DNA from: Terebella lapidaria
Lineage: Eukaryota; Annelida; Polychaeta; Terebellida; Terebellidae
DNA length: 64,000 nucleotides
Assembly: GCA_949152475.1 (NCBI GenBank)
Contig: OX424566.1
Location: forward strand, 29,860,423-29,924,422
Direction of reading: 5' to 3'
A model generated the notes under the pieces. The model saw only the letters and a program-made list of their open reading frames with translations. It had not been told where the DNA came from and made no database searches. A program made the translations under genes and the position numbers. Position 1 is the stretch's first letter; the number at the start of each line of letters is the position of its first letter. Of the stretch, positions 9,382 through 19,491 are shown piece by piece.

Positions 9382-10545
9382 GTCGTCTTGTGCTCCTTCT
9401 TCATGTCGACTGCGGTGTGTCTATTTATCGGCGTGGGCGCACAAATGTACAACTTCAAACCTAACAGATTGCCAGTCAGCATAGAGGGCTGCATGATTGG
9501 CATCAATGGCTCATATACTACAGAAAGTCCAGAGGAATTTGATGAACCTTCAGGGTAATCTACGATATATGTGTTCATGAGAGGAGTGTTGAACGTTAAA
9601 TTTATAATCACGTTAGTTTAATACTCCACGAACACCGTTACAACCAGTTTATTGTTCATATCGGTGTTGTAATGTATTAATTGTGGCAAAACCTATCGCC
9701 CCAGATATTTAGTAAAAGTTTGTTTTCGACCTTTGCATCATTGAATTCACAGGTTCTCCAAAATCTACAACCTGTCGCCGCTGTATTACGGTTTGCTCGG
9801 GTACACCCTAATGTTGCTGTTTTCTTTTCTACTTGATGGTGTGACCAGTACGTGAAAAGAAAAGAAAAACATCTGATACGTTTTACGCACATGTCATGTA
9901 CCAGGCTCAATGTAAACTTACATACACCAGCATGATCCGTTCACGTCACAGGTTTGATGGGATTGTGTAAATATTCGTAAATAGTATGGAATTTTAATCT
10001 GCACGTGTTATGCAGAATGTTGAAGAATTAATGTAGAATTAACTTCAAATGTTCTCAAATTCATAACTGGCTACGCTTGGGAGAATTCCAAGGTTAAAAA
10101 AAGTTTCACATGGAACATGAAACGCACCATTTCTCACCTTCTAAGAAATTATTTACAGAATGGATAATTGAACGCATTTTCCGGACAGAAAAAAATATCT
10201 TGTGAGTGTGTCTCGATTTCATGTGTGAGTATGGTGTTGCAGAATGTATCAGTAGACGTACAAACCGTGTACCCGGTGACGCTTACGCAGAGGTGTACAG
10301 TGAACAGAACAAAGTAAGATTTCGGACGGAATTATACATTTTTATTGCTGAAAATTTCGAGTTGAAAATAATACGCCATTGCAGGAAATGCAATGACGTC
10401 ATGAAACGTCAATATTTTCCAGATCTCGGGCGCTGAGAAAAGACATAAAGCCAAAAGGAATACCTCCGCGCAGACGGATCATACTATTCCCCCGCACATG
10501 AACCATGAAGTTCTGGTTGTCAAGTCAATCGTCACGTGTCTCTAG
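9382..10545 (+). CDS. C-terminal exons of an SLC5-type sodium-coupled transporter (partial)
   Basis: Four exons were rebuilt by splice sites and phase: 9382-9554, 9753-9847, 10243-10313 and 10423-10545 (TAG stop). Every intron is GT-AG and every junction keeps frame. Exon 1 has a membrane segment ending in FIGVGAQMYNFKPNRLPVS then IEGC; exon 2 has FSKIYNLSPLYYGLLGYTL and a hydrophobic helix. Both resemble the last two helices of SLC5 carriers of the multivitamin/monocarboxylate branch, which use the Na+ gradient at the plasma membrane. Exon 3 and the 40-residue exon 4 are a hydrophilic cytosolic tail ending VTCL, a class-I PDZ ligand pattern. AATAAA at 10959-10964 could end the transcript. 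Earlier exons are missing; they may lie left of the window or be lost. The family is fairly sure, the substrate unknown. Confidence 0.65.
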
Positions 10546-11639
10546 CGTCACAGTCACGTGGTTCATCCAACATTGTGACGTTATCGTATTATTCATAATA
10601 ACATAGGCTATGTATTACACATAGACGATGGACTGCCAACTCGACCTCAGTGACCTTGAGCTTGTGACCAGAGGAACATGGGTACTTTATTTCCGGTTTG
10701 AAGTTTCATGGGAAAATTGAATTATCAAAATACGTCGAATACCGTACGCGACGTCAACACTCTGAGGATCGTCAGGAATGAACAATAGCAATAGGACGTT
10801 ATACGTTAACAACGGAAGTGTAACTACCATCTTCCTCCCTACCTTTTGTGATCTCAAGCTCAATGACTAGAAACAGAGAGAGTGATATCGGAGTTGGCAG
10901 TCCATCTCTCTTCTATGTCTATGGTATTACATATTTGTATTTATTGAAGATTGAATGAAATAAAATGGAATGAAATGAAATGAAATGAAACAACAAAATG
11001 AAATGACAGTTCATATTGTGTGTTGTCCCCGAAGATCAATTCATACCTTTTAATAGCTTTACATGTCGAGTTTGAGTTCAGGGTCACCAAAATATGCACC
11101 ACATATGACTCTATTTGTTCATATCTTTCAAGCCAATTTTACTACTCGTTGTCATTATTGGTTGCATTCAAGATGACAAGATTATATATGTGTTTTTTTC
11201 TAACCATTCATAATACAGATCCAGCTATATCCGCAATCATTCCTTTTGCACCACAGCCTACAAAGGCCTCTCAGTCAACAATTTGACCTCACAGTTACCT
11301 CAAATTCAGATAACAGCAAGGTCACAGTATGACATCGTGGTGACCTCAAACTGTCACCCCTCATCAAACTCACACCGACCTCACAGGTGTGACGTCTCTA
11401 GCGGCGCAAAATAGAGAAATGTGATTTCATGCGATATGGATGCAGATTCGGAAATAATATTAACAAATAATAATATGTGCCATACTTTACGCATATCGCG
11501 TAACAAAATCTGCGCAAGTGCTCTTTCATGGCTGATTCTATGTGAAAGTCATCCATAACTCACGCCCACTTCAAATTTCGACTTTTCCAATTAATTATTA
11601 TTATAATATTAATTAAATATCGGCCATTTTTATTATATC
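10546..11639. other. Intergenic, with a TGAAA microsatellite
   Basis: No gene seen. It holds a possible poly(A) signal at 10959-10964, a (TGAAA)n/(AAATG)n stretch at about 10954-10995, then AT-rich sequence. From about 11280, words such as ACCTCACAG and GTGACCTC announce the repeat that follows. Confidence 0.5.
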
Positions 11640-12045
11640 AGAGTGACATCACGGCAACATCAAATTTGTGATGTCATATCTGAGATGTCATCGTGTTATC
11701 ATATCGACCTCACACACCTTTGAGGTCACAGTTATGAGGTCCCTGTGACATCACAACAATATCACCTTTGTGATGCCATTATGTCTGAGGTCATAATGAC
11801 ATCACATCGACCTCACACGATAGGGGTCACTGTTGTGAGGTCACAGTGATATCCCTGTGGCATCACAACAATATCACCTTTGTGATGCCATTATGTCTGA
11901 GGTCACAGTGACATCACATCGACCTCACACGATAGGGGTCACTGTTGTGAGGTCACAGTGATATCCCTGTGGCATCACGAATGTGACATCAAAGATGTGA
12001 GGCGTATGTGATATCACTGTGAGGTTGTGTGATGTCACGTGTTGA
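11640..12045. repeat. 112-bp tandem repeat rich in AGGTCA/TGACNTCA words
   Basis: AGGGGTC at 11822 recurs at 11934, a 112-bp period, with near-identical sequence between and after. The unit contains GTGAGGTCACAGTGA, CATCACATCGACCTCACAC and CAACAATATCACC. Diverged half-copies extend to both sides. Many words are palindromic, such as GGTCACAGTGACA, close to a nuclear-receptor inverted repeat. Confidence 0.8.
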
Positions 12046-12497
12046 TTGGGCTAGTATCCCAGAATTAATAAATGATAATATTTTAGAGCTAGACAACTAC
12101 CACCCCAAAATATAAAGATCAGTTTGTCATATATATACTATTTCACAGTATCACCATACAACGTTCTAAAAGATTCCATCACGTGTCCTGTATTGGAAGA
12201 CATCGCCGGAAGTCGACAAAAGCTTGAATGACATGTAGCCCTAGGCCTAAGTCTCCCAGAAAGTACCATACTTTCACTCGACATGCGCCTTTTTATTCAA
12301 ACATCCGTAGTAAGAAACCAATTAGATCACGAGAAAGTATTGATAACGGACCAAATTTATTTAACTGCTAAATAAACATATTTATTGTTTCACATACATT
12401 GATATGTACATTGTACATTTGTGGCGCACACTCTCGCTGCACACTCTCGACCTATTGAGCCAGTGGTGTAGACTCCATAAATCATTGTGGTGAGACT

Positions 12498-12525
12498 GGA
12501 TGCACTAACGATCGTTAGTGCATCC
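12498..12525. repeat. 28-bp perfect palindrome, left end
   Basis: A perfect self-complementary 28-mer with core ACTAACGATCGTTAGT. A second copy lies exactly 700 bp downstream with one mismatch. Confidence 0.95.
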
Positions 12526-13197
12526 CGCAATGGCGAACACCACTCGTAGTTCGTTTGAATTTTCTTCATTTTCCCGATAATTACGGTTGTGATCGATACA
12601 CACATACATCTGCTGATTCTTATGCGCACGAAACAACCATTCGTTGCAAATACATGGCGATTTATGTTGGTTTGAGCATGAGAAACTCGTCTGAAAGCCG
12701 AAGGATTCCCTAACGATTGTTTTTGTAAAATCGAAGATTCCCTAACGAACATGTGAAGATTCCCTAACGATCTTTACTTTATTAATTCAAATCTACGTTA
12801 TTTAAATGTTAAACGTGAAATAAAATACCAATTGACATGTATTGGTGTGTACAGATGATCTTCTAGTACAGATTTCCTATTTTTAATGTGACATTCGCTA
12901 ATGTATGTCGCATAAATCAACGAATTCACAATGGTCTATGATCTGGACCTATTACAATATACACGTACTAGGACTATATCGTTAGGGAATCTCACTTTTG
13001 TCGTTGGTGAATCTTATCGCTAATTCTTTGCCTCAACATATCTCAACAAATAAGCATGATCTGCTTGAAATAACTACGCATGTCTTTGACCGAAACACTA
13101 AGCTACCATCGAAATATCCATTTATCACAATTGGACCTGTCATTTGATGAAATACGGTTAAAAACCAAACTGACCGTGTTTACTGTCCGCCATCGCG

Positions 13198-13225
13198 GGA
13201 TGCACTAACGATCGTTAGTACATCC
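13198..13225. repeat. 28-bp palindrome, right end (one mismatch)
   Basis: The same 28-mer as at 12498-12525, with one G-to-A change in the right arm. Its flanks are inverted relative to the left copy, so the pair marks the termini of one element. Confidence 0.92.
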
Positions 13226-13349
13226 AGTATCGCCACAGTGATAAATGAATTAATCTAAGAGACTGGGTCATCTTCAGCGATATACAAGCCAGGAAGTGCC
13301 CAAAATAGGCCCTACAAGTACAAGGGCATGTACATGTATGTGTACACAT

Positions 13350-15830
13350 TCAACAAGGGTAGCTTTGCTCGGGTCTTTGTGCGTGCAACTCCACGCTTCT
13401 ATTGGTGACGTACAGGCTCCAAAATACGAATCCCGTATTGGACCTGTAGAACAGGTAGACGGGCCTAATGGTGCTGTTCATCACACTCCAGCGAACGTTC
13501 TGCTTAGCCTGTTCTCCAAACCCCGGCACCAGAAAAAGCCCGTACACCCAGACTGTCAGATTGTGTGCGGCGAGGAACAGAATCGCCATCTCAAAAAGAA
13601 ACACGTCTTTCTGTTTCTTTCGAAGGTCAGACGGCGACGTGGCTTGTAGGTTTGTCCTCGCTCTTGAGGCTTGCAGCATGAATACAGTCTGGCAGTATAC
13701 GACGCATATCTGTAGAACGATCAGTGTTGACGTTCCGGTGATGACGTAAGGATCGCGGGGTTCTTCTTTCGTCTGAATTATCCGATCGCATATAATATTC
13801 ACTATTTCTCCCAGTCCAGACGCAATGATGATAGCCTCAAGTCCATTTAACGCCTTGGGTACATACCCTAAAGCACCAGTGGTGTGCCATCCTAATATGC
13901 AGGAAATGATAACAACTGTTTTATATGCTACTAGCACCAGTGCAAACCATGTTTTGTCGTGACGAAGCGACAAGTATATGTAAATAATATTCACAGCAAT
14001 GATCAGGCAAACACAGCCGATTTTCCTGATATCCCTTTGTACGCACACCTGCTGTAAACACGACTGATCCAAGTCATCATGTCCTGTTTGCTCTGATTTT
14101 TCAACAAAAATCAAACGGTCGTGAGGTTTTTGAATTCCCTGCTCTATGTTTACTGCGTAAAAGAATGTGTTTAGAATTGTTTTTATTGCCATTCCTACGA
14201 ACTGAGTGTGCAGTGGATACAGATATCCAATAGCCCTCTCCAATTCGGGGAAAGTTTCATTCGATTTATTGGCAGAGGCTTTATTCAAACATTCGGTTCT
14301 GTCTTCATCTTCGTAGAATGGTACCTCAAACGAATTATCCAACCACTCTGTGAACGCCCCGGCTAAAACCAAAACAAGTCCGTATGACAGCAGTAAACAG
14401 CGTTTTCCTGTCAAGTCGTGGCACTTGACACAAAATAGTACCAGGCAAATTAAAAATATAAAATGGACGACGTCGAATGCTGTAATAATCGAACATTTCG
14501 CGATGTGAAATTGGCTCTTGGTCAAAGTGATGGTCATAGCGAAGATATAAAAATGCATTGGAAGCCCCAAGACAAAGAACGCTACCATTGCAACGACACC
14601 TGGTGATCTAATCAGTGCGTTTTTGATATCACACGTGCGGAGTTTCAGACAATCTTTGAGGGCATAAGACACAATTTCGAGTTACATTCACTCCCCATGT
14701 TAAACCTACCTTACGATGAACGATGTACAGCATTCCCTGCGATACTTGGGGCTTAGCGATAAAATCCCACAAATGCCCCACCAATGTGCCTAACAAAAAA
14801 TGTACATTTCATTATGGATCGACAGATTCAGTTTTTCGCTACAGTTTGTTGGAAATTACCTAATATATTGGTCAACCACTACCTCGTGTGCCAGTTCTCA
14901 CAGGACATTTTTTCAAGTGCAGTACGAATATATCGCTTACATTTCAAGTTTACATCGTCCATTCACACATATACTATACATTACTCATTGATATTGGCAA
15001 AGCGTATCCTCACCGTGACCATGCGGAAGCCACGTGTTTTTGTTTATTTACAAAATCGTGTGTTACCGGATGTGACCCATTTGCGCATGTGTGGTCCTTA
15101 GCGTCTCTCTCAGGGTCGGTCCTGGCGCATGCGCCAACAAAATCCCGATCATCACCGTGGTAGCTACCATCGACACGAGAAGTACGACGTTAATGACGTA
15201 TTCCTTGATGCCAAAAGATGGAGACTTTTGGTTGGCCCAGTGAGCAAACGAGGCGGCCACGCCCACGCCAATTAGTACAACGAACAAGATGGCGGCACTG
15301 AGCATCCCGTCTTTCCTCCCGTGCTCCGAGTCCCACATATTGCTGCCGAGGGCAAACATGTCCCTGAACCACCGCGAATCCACCTTTAAAAGAATTAATA
15401 ATCAACAAAAGCCTTGCCAATTTGTTCAACACCCCTTTAATTAATACACCGTACATTTGACATTTAACACGGATTAGAATCTACCAATTTGCTCTATTCC
15501 TTGGCATAGTCTGACTTCTCAACTTCCGGAGGTACCAATAAAGTATAGGCCTGTTTGACTCTAGTATTTTTTTTATAAGTACTTCGGTTTCATATTAATA
15601 TGAACTACTCGTATACCATTAGTAACGCCATTGGTACGTTTGTCGACGATTTTACATAATCTGTTATTTATGACGGTGCTACATCCGCCCACAACTGAAG
15701 TCAATGATAAATTAGCCCTGCATGTGCCAAGTTATATACTTACTCGGCGGGGAGCGTGTTGTCTGCCCAAAAGGTGTGCATTTTCTTTTTGATCGCCATC
15801 CGTATTGACGTCTACATTCACATTGGCCAT
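13350..15830 (-). CDS. Otopetrin-like 12-TM proton channel
   Basis: Exon 1 is 15744-15830 (ATG, 29 codons, GTAAGT donor). Exon 2 starts at 15383, after an AG acceptor in phase, and carries two helices. The large last exon reaches its stop at 13350 and is open up to about 14672, with ten more hydrophobic segments. Twelve helices in total match the otopetrin proton-channel family. The C-terminus supports this: HNLTVW in helix 11, then RPVYLFYRSNTGFVFWSLY, close to the family's N-L-S-L-W and FYR-x-H-S signatures. The exon 2/3 junction is unresolved. An exon at 14710-14789 (TLVGHLWDFIAK start, AAG|GTAGGT donor) fits if exon 2 ends at 15077 with a weak GTCACA donor; the stronger GTAACA donor at 15066 leaves the wrong phase. 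The exact acceptor of the last exon was not found either. Confidence 0.65.
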
Positions 15831-16266
15831 CTTCATGTGATATATTCAAACGTAGACCATACGTTGACTCTATTCCAATACTGTAAATGAAACGTTCACA
15901 TTAGCGACCAGACACGTCCAAACCGGGAACTCATATATTGTATCATAATATTTCAGTATTAATTTGCACATATTCTACATGTATAATAAAGTACCGAGTT
16001 ATCTGCACATGTCATACTAGGAAACATTTTAGTCGGCCGATGTTTCTACCCAAACTATGACTATATATAGATTGAGTATCTTGTTTAAGCTAGTACACCA
16101 CGGATGCTCTATATACAATGTATATACTAGCATTCAATTGTTGGTTATGTACAAGCCCACATATTTTTCACTGAAAAATAGGAACTGTTTTAGCTTTCCG
16201 CGCCGTGTGGCGATTTTTACTTCTGAATCAATAGTTGTATTGGCACACTGGAATGGGAAGAATTAT
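15831..16266. other. Intergenic, upstream of the otopetrin-like gene
   Basis: AT-rich sequence 5' of the minus-strand channel gene. It presumably carries its promoter, but I see no convincing TATA box or repeat. No ORF of note. Confidence 0.4.
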
Positions 16267-17514
16267 CAATGTTGACCTTGACTATTAGAGGCTATTAACG
16301 CCTGGCATTCTGGGATTTCTGGCCTCTATCTGAACCAGAATATTGCATAAATGACCCCTGGACCCGATCTGGGTCAGCGTTACCTGGTTTTGGAGCCAGT
16401 CTATTTAAGCAGAGCTCCCAGGGGAAATTTTCAGTCTGCAGCCCAGCGGGACAAGGAGCAACACCTGAAGACAGGAACCCATCAGGGTTAGGAGCAACAT
16501 CTGACTGGCTGAAGGACAGTCTGCAGCCCAGCGGGGCAAGGAGCAACATCTGACTGGCTGAAGGAAGTCTGCAGCCCAGCGGGGCAAGGGGCAACATCTG
16601 ACTGGCTGAAGGACATTTTGCAGCCCAGCGGGGCAAGGAGCAACATCTGACTGGCTGAAGGAGTCTGCAGGCCAGCGGGGCAAGAAGCAACATCTGACTG
16701 GCTGAAGGACAGTTTGCAGCCCAGCGGGGCAAGGAGCAACACTTAGGGACAGGAACCCATCAGGGTTAGGAGCAACATCTGACTGGCTGAAAGAGTCTGC
16801 AGCCCAGCGGGGCAAGGAGCAACATCTGACTGGCTGGAGGAGTCTGCAGCCCAGTGGGGCAAGGAGCGACATCTGACTGGCTGAAGGAAAGTCTGCAGCC
16901 CAGCGGGGCGAGGAGCAACATCTGACTGGCTGAAGGACAGTCTGCAGCCCAACGGGGCAAGGAGCAACATCTGACTGGCTGAAGGAGTGTGCAGCCCAGC
17001 GGGGCAAGGAGCAACACCTGAAGACGGGAACCCATCAGGGTTAGGAACAACATCTAACTAGGAGCTACACGTGAGATCTGGAGCTACACTTTGATATGGA
17101 ACAACACTTTACCTTGGAGCTACACCTAGATACATGGGGAGCCACACATATTTTGGGCCAAGTTAGGCAGATGATATTTTGGACATAATATTTTAGGCTA
17201 AGTTAGGCGGAACACAAATTTTGGGCACAAATATTTTCTGGACCACATTTAGGCAGTTTTTGGTCGAGTTAGGCCTGGTAAATAGTTATATTCTGGGTAT
17301 ACATTGAGGCCATTTTAGACAGGCATTTCTGGCACTGTTTGAGTTGTGTACATATTTTGTGTCATTTGGAATCATTATATATTTTATGTCTGGTGTAAAT
17401 AAAAGCATGTAAAATTGCACATGGTGTTGTGTGTGAGAGTCATCACCTCGCTGCTGCTCTCTGGTGCAAGATTTGAAGGAAAAGACAGATCCTCGTTCGG
17501 TTAACCGTTACAAC
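16267..17514 (+). mobile_element. Probable solo LTR (1.25 kb) with internal minisatellite
   Basis: The block is flanked by identical ATTAT pentamers (16262-16266 and 17515-17519), the size of an LTR target duplication. It contains TATTTAA at 16402-16408, a long tandem array and then AATAAA at 17398-17403, in promoter-to-poly(A) order on the + strand. Its end, CCGTTACAAC, equals the LTR/leader junction of the element at 5709. The start lacks a textbook TG, so the family is uncertain. No internal coding region or second LTR. Confidence 0.55.
16430..17062 (+). repeat. Minisatellite of ~45-60 bp units inside the solo LTR
   Basis: About ten units, each with GGAGCAACATCTGACTGGCT, GAAGGA and CAGCCCAGCGGGGCAA. 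An alternative segment, GGAACCCATCAGGGTTAGGA, appears at three places, near 16465, 16755 and 17028, giving a loose higher-order pattern. Open frames on both strands arise from the repeat and are not genes. Confidence 0.92.
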
Positions 17515-17529
17515 ATTATTAACCAATTT

Positions 17530-18470
17530 GGAATACCAATTAATCATGCAGAAATACATTCGTGTCATCTGCAAAAAGCCGTAGTGCTACACCAGGTACA
17601 GCACTAGTGACGTCGTTGACGTGAAGTGAAAACAACAGGGGTCCCAGGACTGAGCCCTGAGGGACCCCTGTGTTAAAACAGCTGCCTTCGAAACCAGTCA
17701 ATATTTTTCGAAAACTATATTTCATACTAAACATGCTAAATTACCTAAATGAAACATACATCAAATGTAATGAAAACAACCAGTCCTCAGGGAAATTTTG
17801 CTCATCTGAACAGGCGGTTCTCGCGTAAATACAGGAACTGTATCCACTTCGTTTGTTTATTTACAAAACCGGTACAAAATGGGCACTAAAACGGATGAAA
17901 AGACAACTTGCACGGACTGTAATCGTCAAAATCATTGAGCACACCTTTTGTTATATTGCATTAGATGTGTTCAACAAAATAATTTTTTTTAAAAAAAAAT
18001 TGCATACATTCGAAGGCAGCAGCTTTAACAAGCGTAGAGTCTGAACACACGCCATTAACATACATGCACTGAGTACTTAATCGTGATTTTACCGCAGATA
18101 CAATAGGTTAGCAATTTGCGTTTGAGAATATCGTGGTCAACGGTGTCGGAGGCTTTCTTAAGGCTCTCTTAAGATCGAGTCCTAGTGGAGTGTTTTCATT
18201 ATCGAGATGGAATCGGATGCCATTGATAATTTCTAAAAGTGCTTTTGAGGTAGAGTGATCTGTTCTCAAACCAAATTGATATTCATAGAAGACATTATAT
18301 TGACAAAGTAAGTGGCGTAGGCGCTTTTCAAGGAGTTTGTTTACACTTGATAGAAGGCTGATTGGTCTGTAATTTTCAGGTAAGGTACGGTCCCCTTTTG
18401 TGAAAATTGGTATGACTTTAGCCACATTGAGTGTAGATGGATATATACCAAGCACGGAGCAGGCATGTGT
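17530..18470 (-). pseudogene. Broken non-LTR retrotransposon reverse transcriptase
   Basis: Two minus-strand fragments of one RT domain. The first (18108-18470) has NVAKVIPIFTKGDRTLPENY and RPISLLS, then a frameshift after LDLKRA with the missing ASDTVDHDIL in another frame. The second (17540-17734) has GVPQGSVLGPLLF and the catalytic FADD. About 350 bp of foreign sequence separates them, including an inverted piece of the TTCGAAGGCAGC stretch. This is the order of an endonuclease-type LINE RT. It is dead: truncated, frameshifted and split. Confidence 0.85.
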
Positions 18471-19354
18471 CGTTTTATTGGCATGGGGTTATTTGGCCCA
18501 TGAGCGACTTTACCTAGAGTGACCTTGAGTTCTCGAACTCAAGGGCGTGTCATCGCGAGAGACAAATCCCTCCATGATGAAAACTCCAGGCTTGGAGAAA
18601 ATGCTTACCTTTGTATTATGGTGACAGAGAGATAATATTCAAGTCGTGCGAAAAAATTAAACAACATCCTCTTTATGTGTTATTTTGTTTACGTGCGTCT
18701 GTCTGAGTATGTTGTTCCATGCAAGTGGTATTTCGTTATTGTTGTTTATTTATAGACAACTGGCGGACAATAATTATGGCAGTTAAAAAAACATCACAAA
18801 CGTCAATTTTGTGAGAAAAGCTCTATGTGTAGTGCCTTGTGAATCCATGCTATTGCGTATGTCGGGTGGACTTTGCCCTTTCATTTGACACCCATTCGTG
18901 TAGCCTACAGTTTGCATGAATATACATCGAGTTTACCAGGCTTTCTTATCATGCTATCACATACAGGATAAATGTGTTTATCTAAAGATCTTCTTTCCTG
19001 TTTGACAAAGAATGACAATTTTTGAAGAGCTCTCATTACCAAAGTCATTCTTGTGCTAAATACTGAAGTCAAATTGATCCACCCCATCTACACTTATGGT
19101 TATTCCAACTCTGTACTTATTGCAGTAATTGGCATTTGTTTTTTTTTGTCAATTATGTTGGATAACAATAGCGGAAATATTTGTTCCACTGGCGTTTGTA
19201 TGTATGATAATGACAGCCTATTTAAATTCCGCCCTGGGCATAGAGCAGATGCCAGCCGAGGGGGCGTTCCCGTAGATAAGCCACTGTCGGCAGATCCGGG
19301 TCACGGTGCCATGTGTGGAGTGCCATAGAGATAACTGCAGTACCTCCTCCCACA

Positions 19355-19386
<32 letters not shown>

Positions 19387-19491
19387 GCTCGGTGGGAGGC
19401 AAAGTGGGTGTACACGGACAGTTTTGCACACATGCATAGTGCTGTTGTTCTTTTGACGTGCACAAGATTTACATAATTGGCAGCTTTGAAG
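18471..19491 (+). promoter_or_regulatory. 5' flank of receptor copy A, shared with copy B
   Basis: From about 18675 the sequence matches the flank of copy B (from about 29470). The best conserved stretch is 19218-19345, with GCAGATGCCAGCCGAGGGGG and GTAGATAAGCCACTGTCGG. Next comes a CT microsatellite (about 19352-19386) that is largely lost in copy B, then GGGAGGCAAAGTGGGTGTAC. Promoter and 5' UTR were therefore part of the duplicated unit. No TATA box is evident. Confidence 0.55.

Larger units (their letters stand above)
12440..13290. mobile_element. Foldback/MITE-like element with palindromic ends
   Basis: The ends form a long imperfect inverted repeat. From about 12450 rightward and from about 13285 leftward, matching words run inwards for about 90-100 bp (CCAGT, TAGA, ATCA, TGTGG) through a 28-bp palindrome to the CATCCCGC and ATGGCG that follow. 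Inside, GATTCCCTAACGA occurs about three times on the left and its reverse complement at about 12980 on the right, like subterminal transposase sites. No transposase ORF. The superfamily is unknown and no clean target duplication was found. Confidence 0.65.

Noticed and set aside
9304..9558. 84-codon ORF read as a complete small protein
   Set aside because: Its first 26 codons precede a splice acceptor and its stop lies inside the following intron; it is an exon of the transporter.
16295..17053. Several overlapping 75-200 codon minus-strand ORFs
   Set aside because: All consist of the translated minisatellite in three frames; no unique sequence.
19218..19275. CTCF-like site in GCCAGCCGAGGGGGCG
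   Set aside because: It needs an insertion relative to the CTCF consensus; not convincing.
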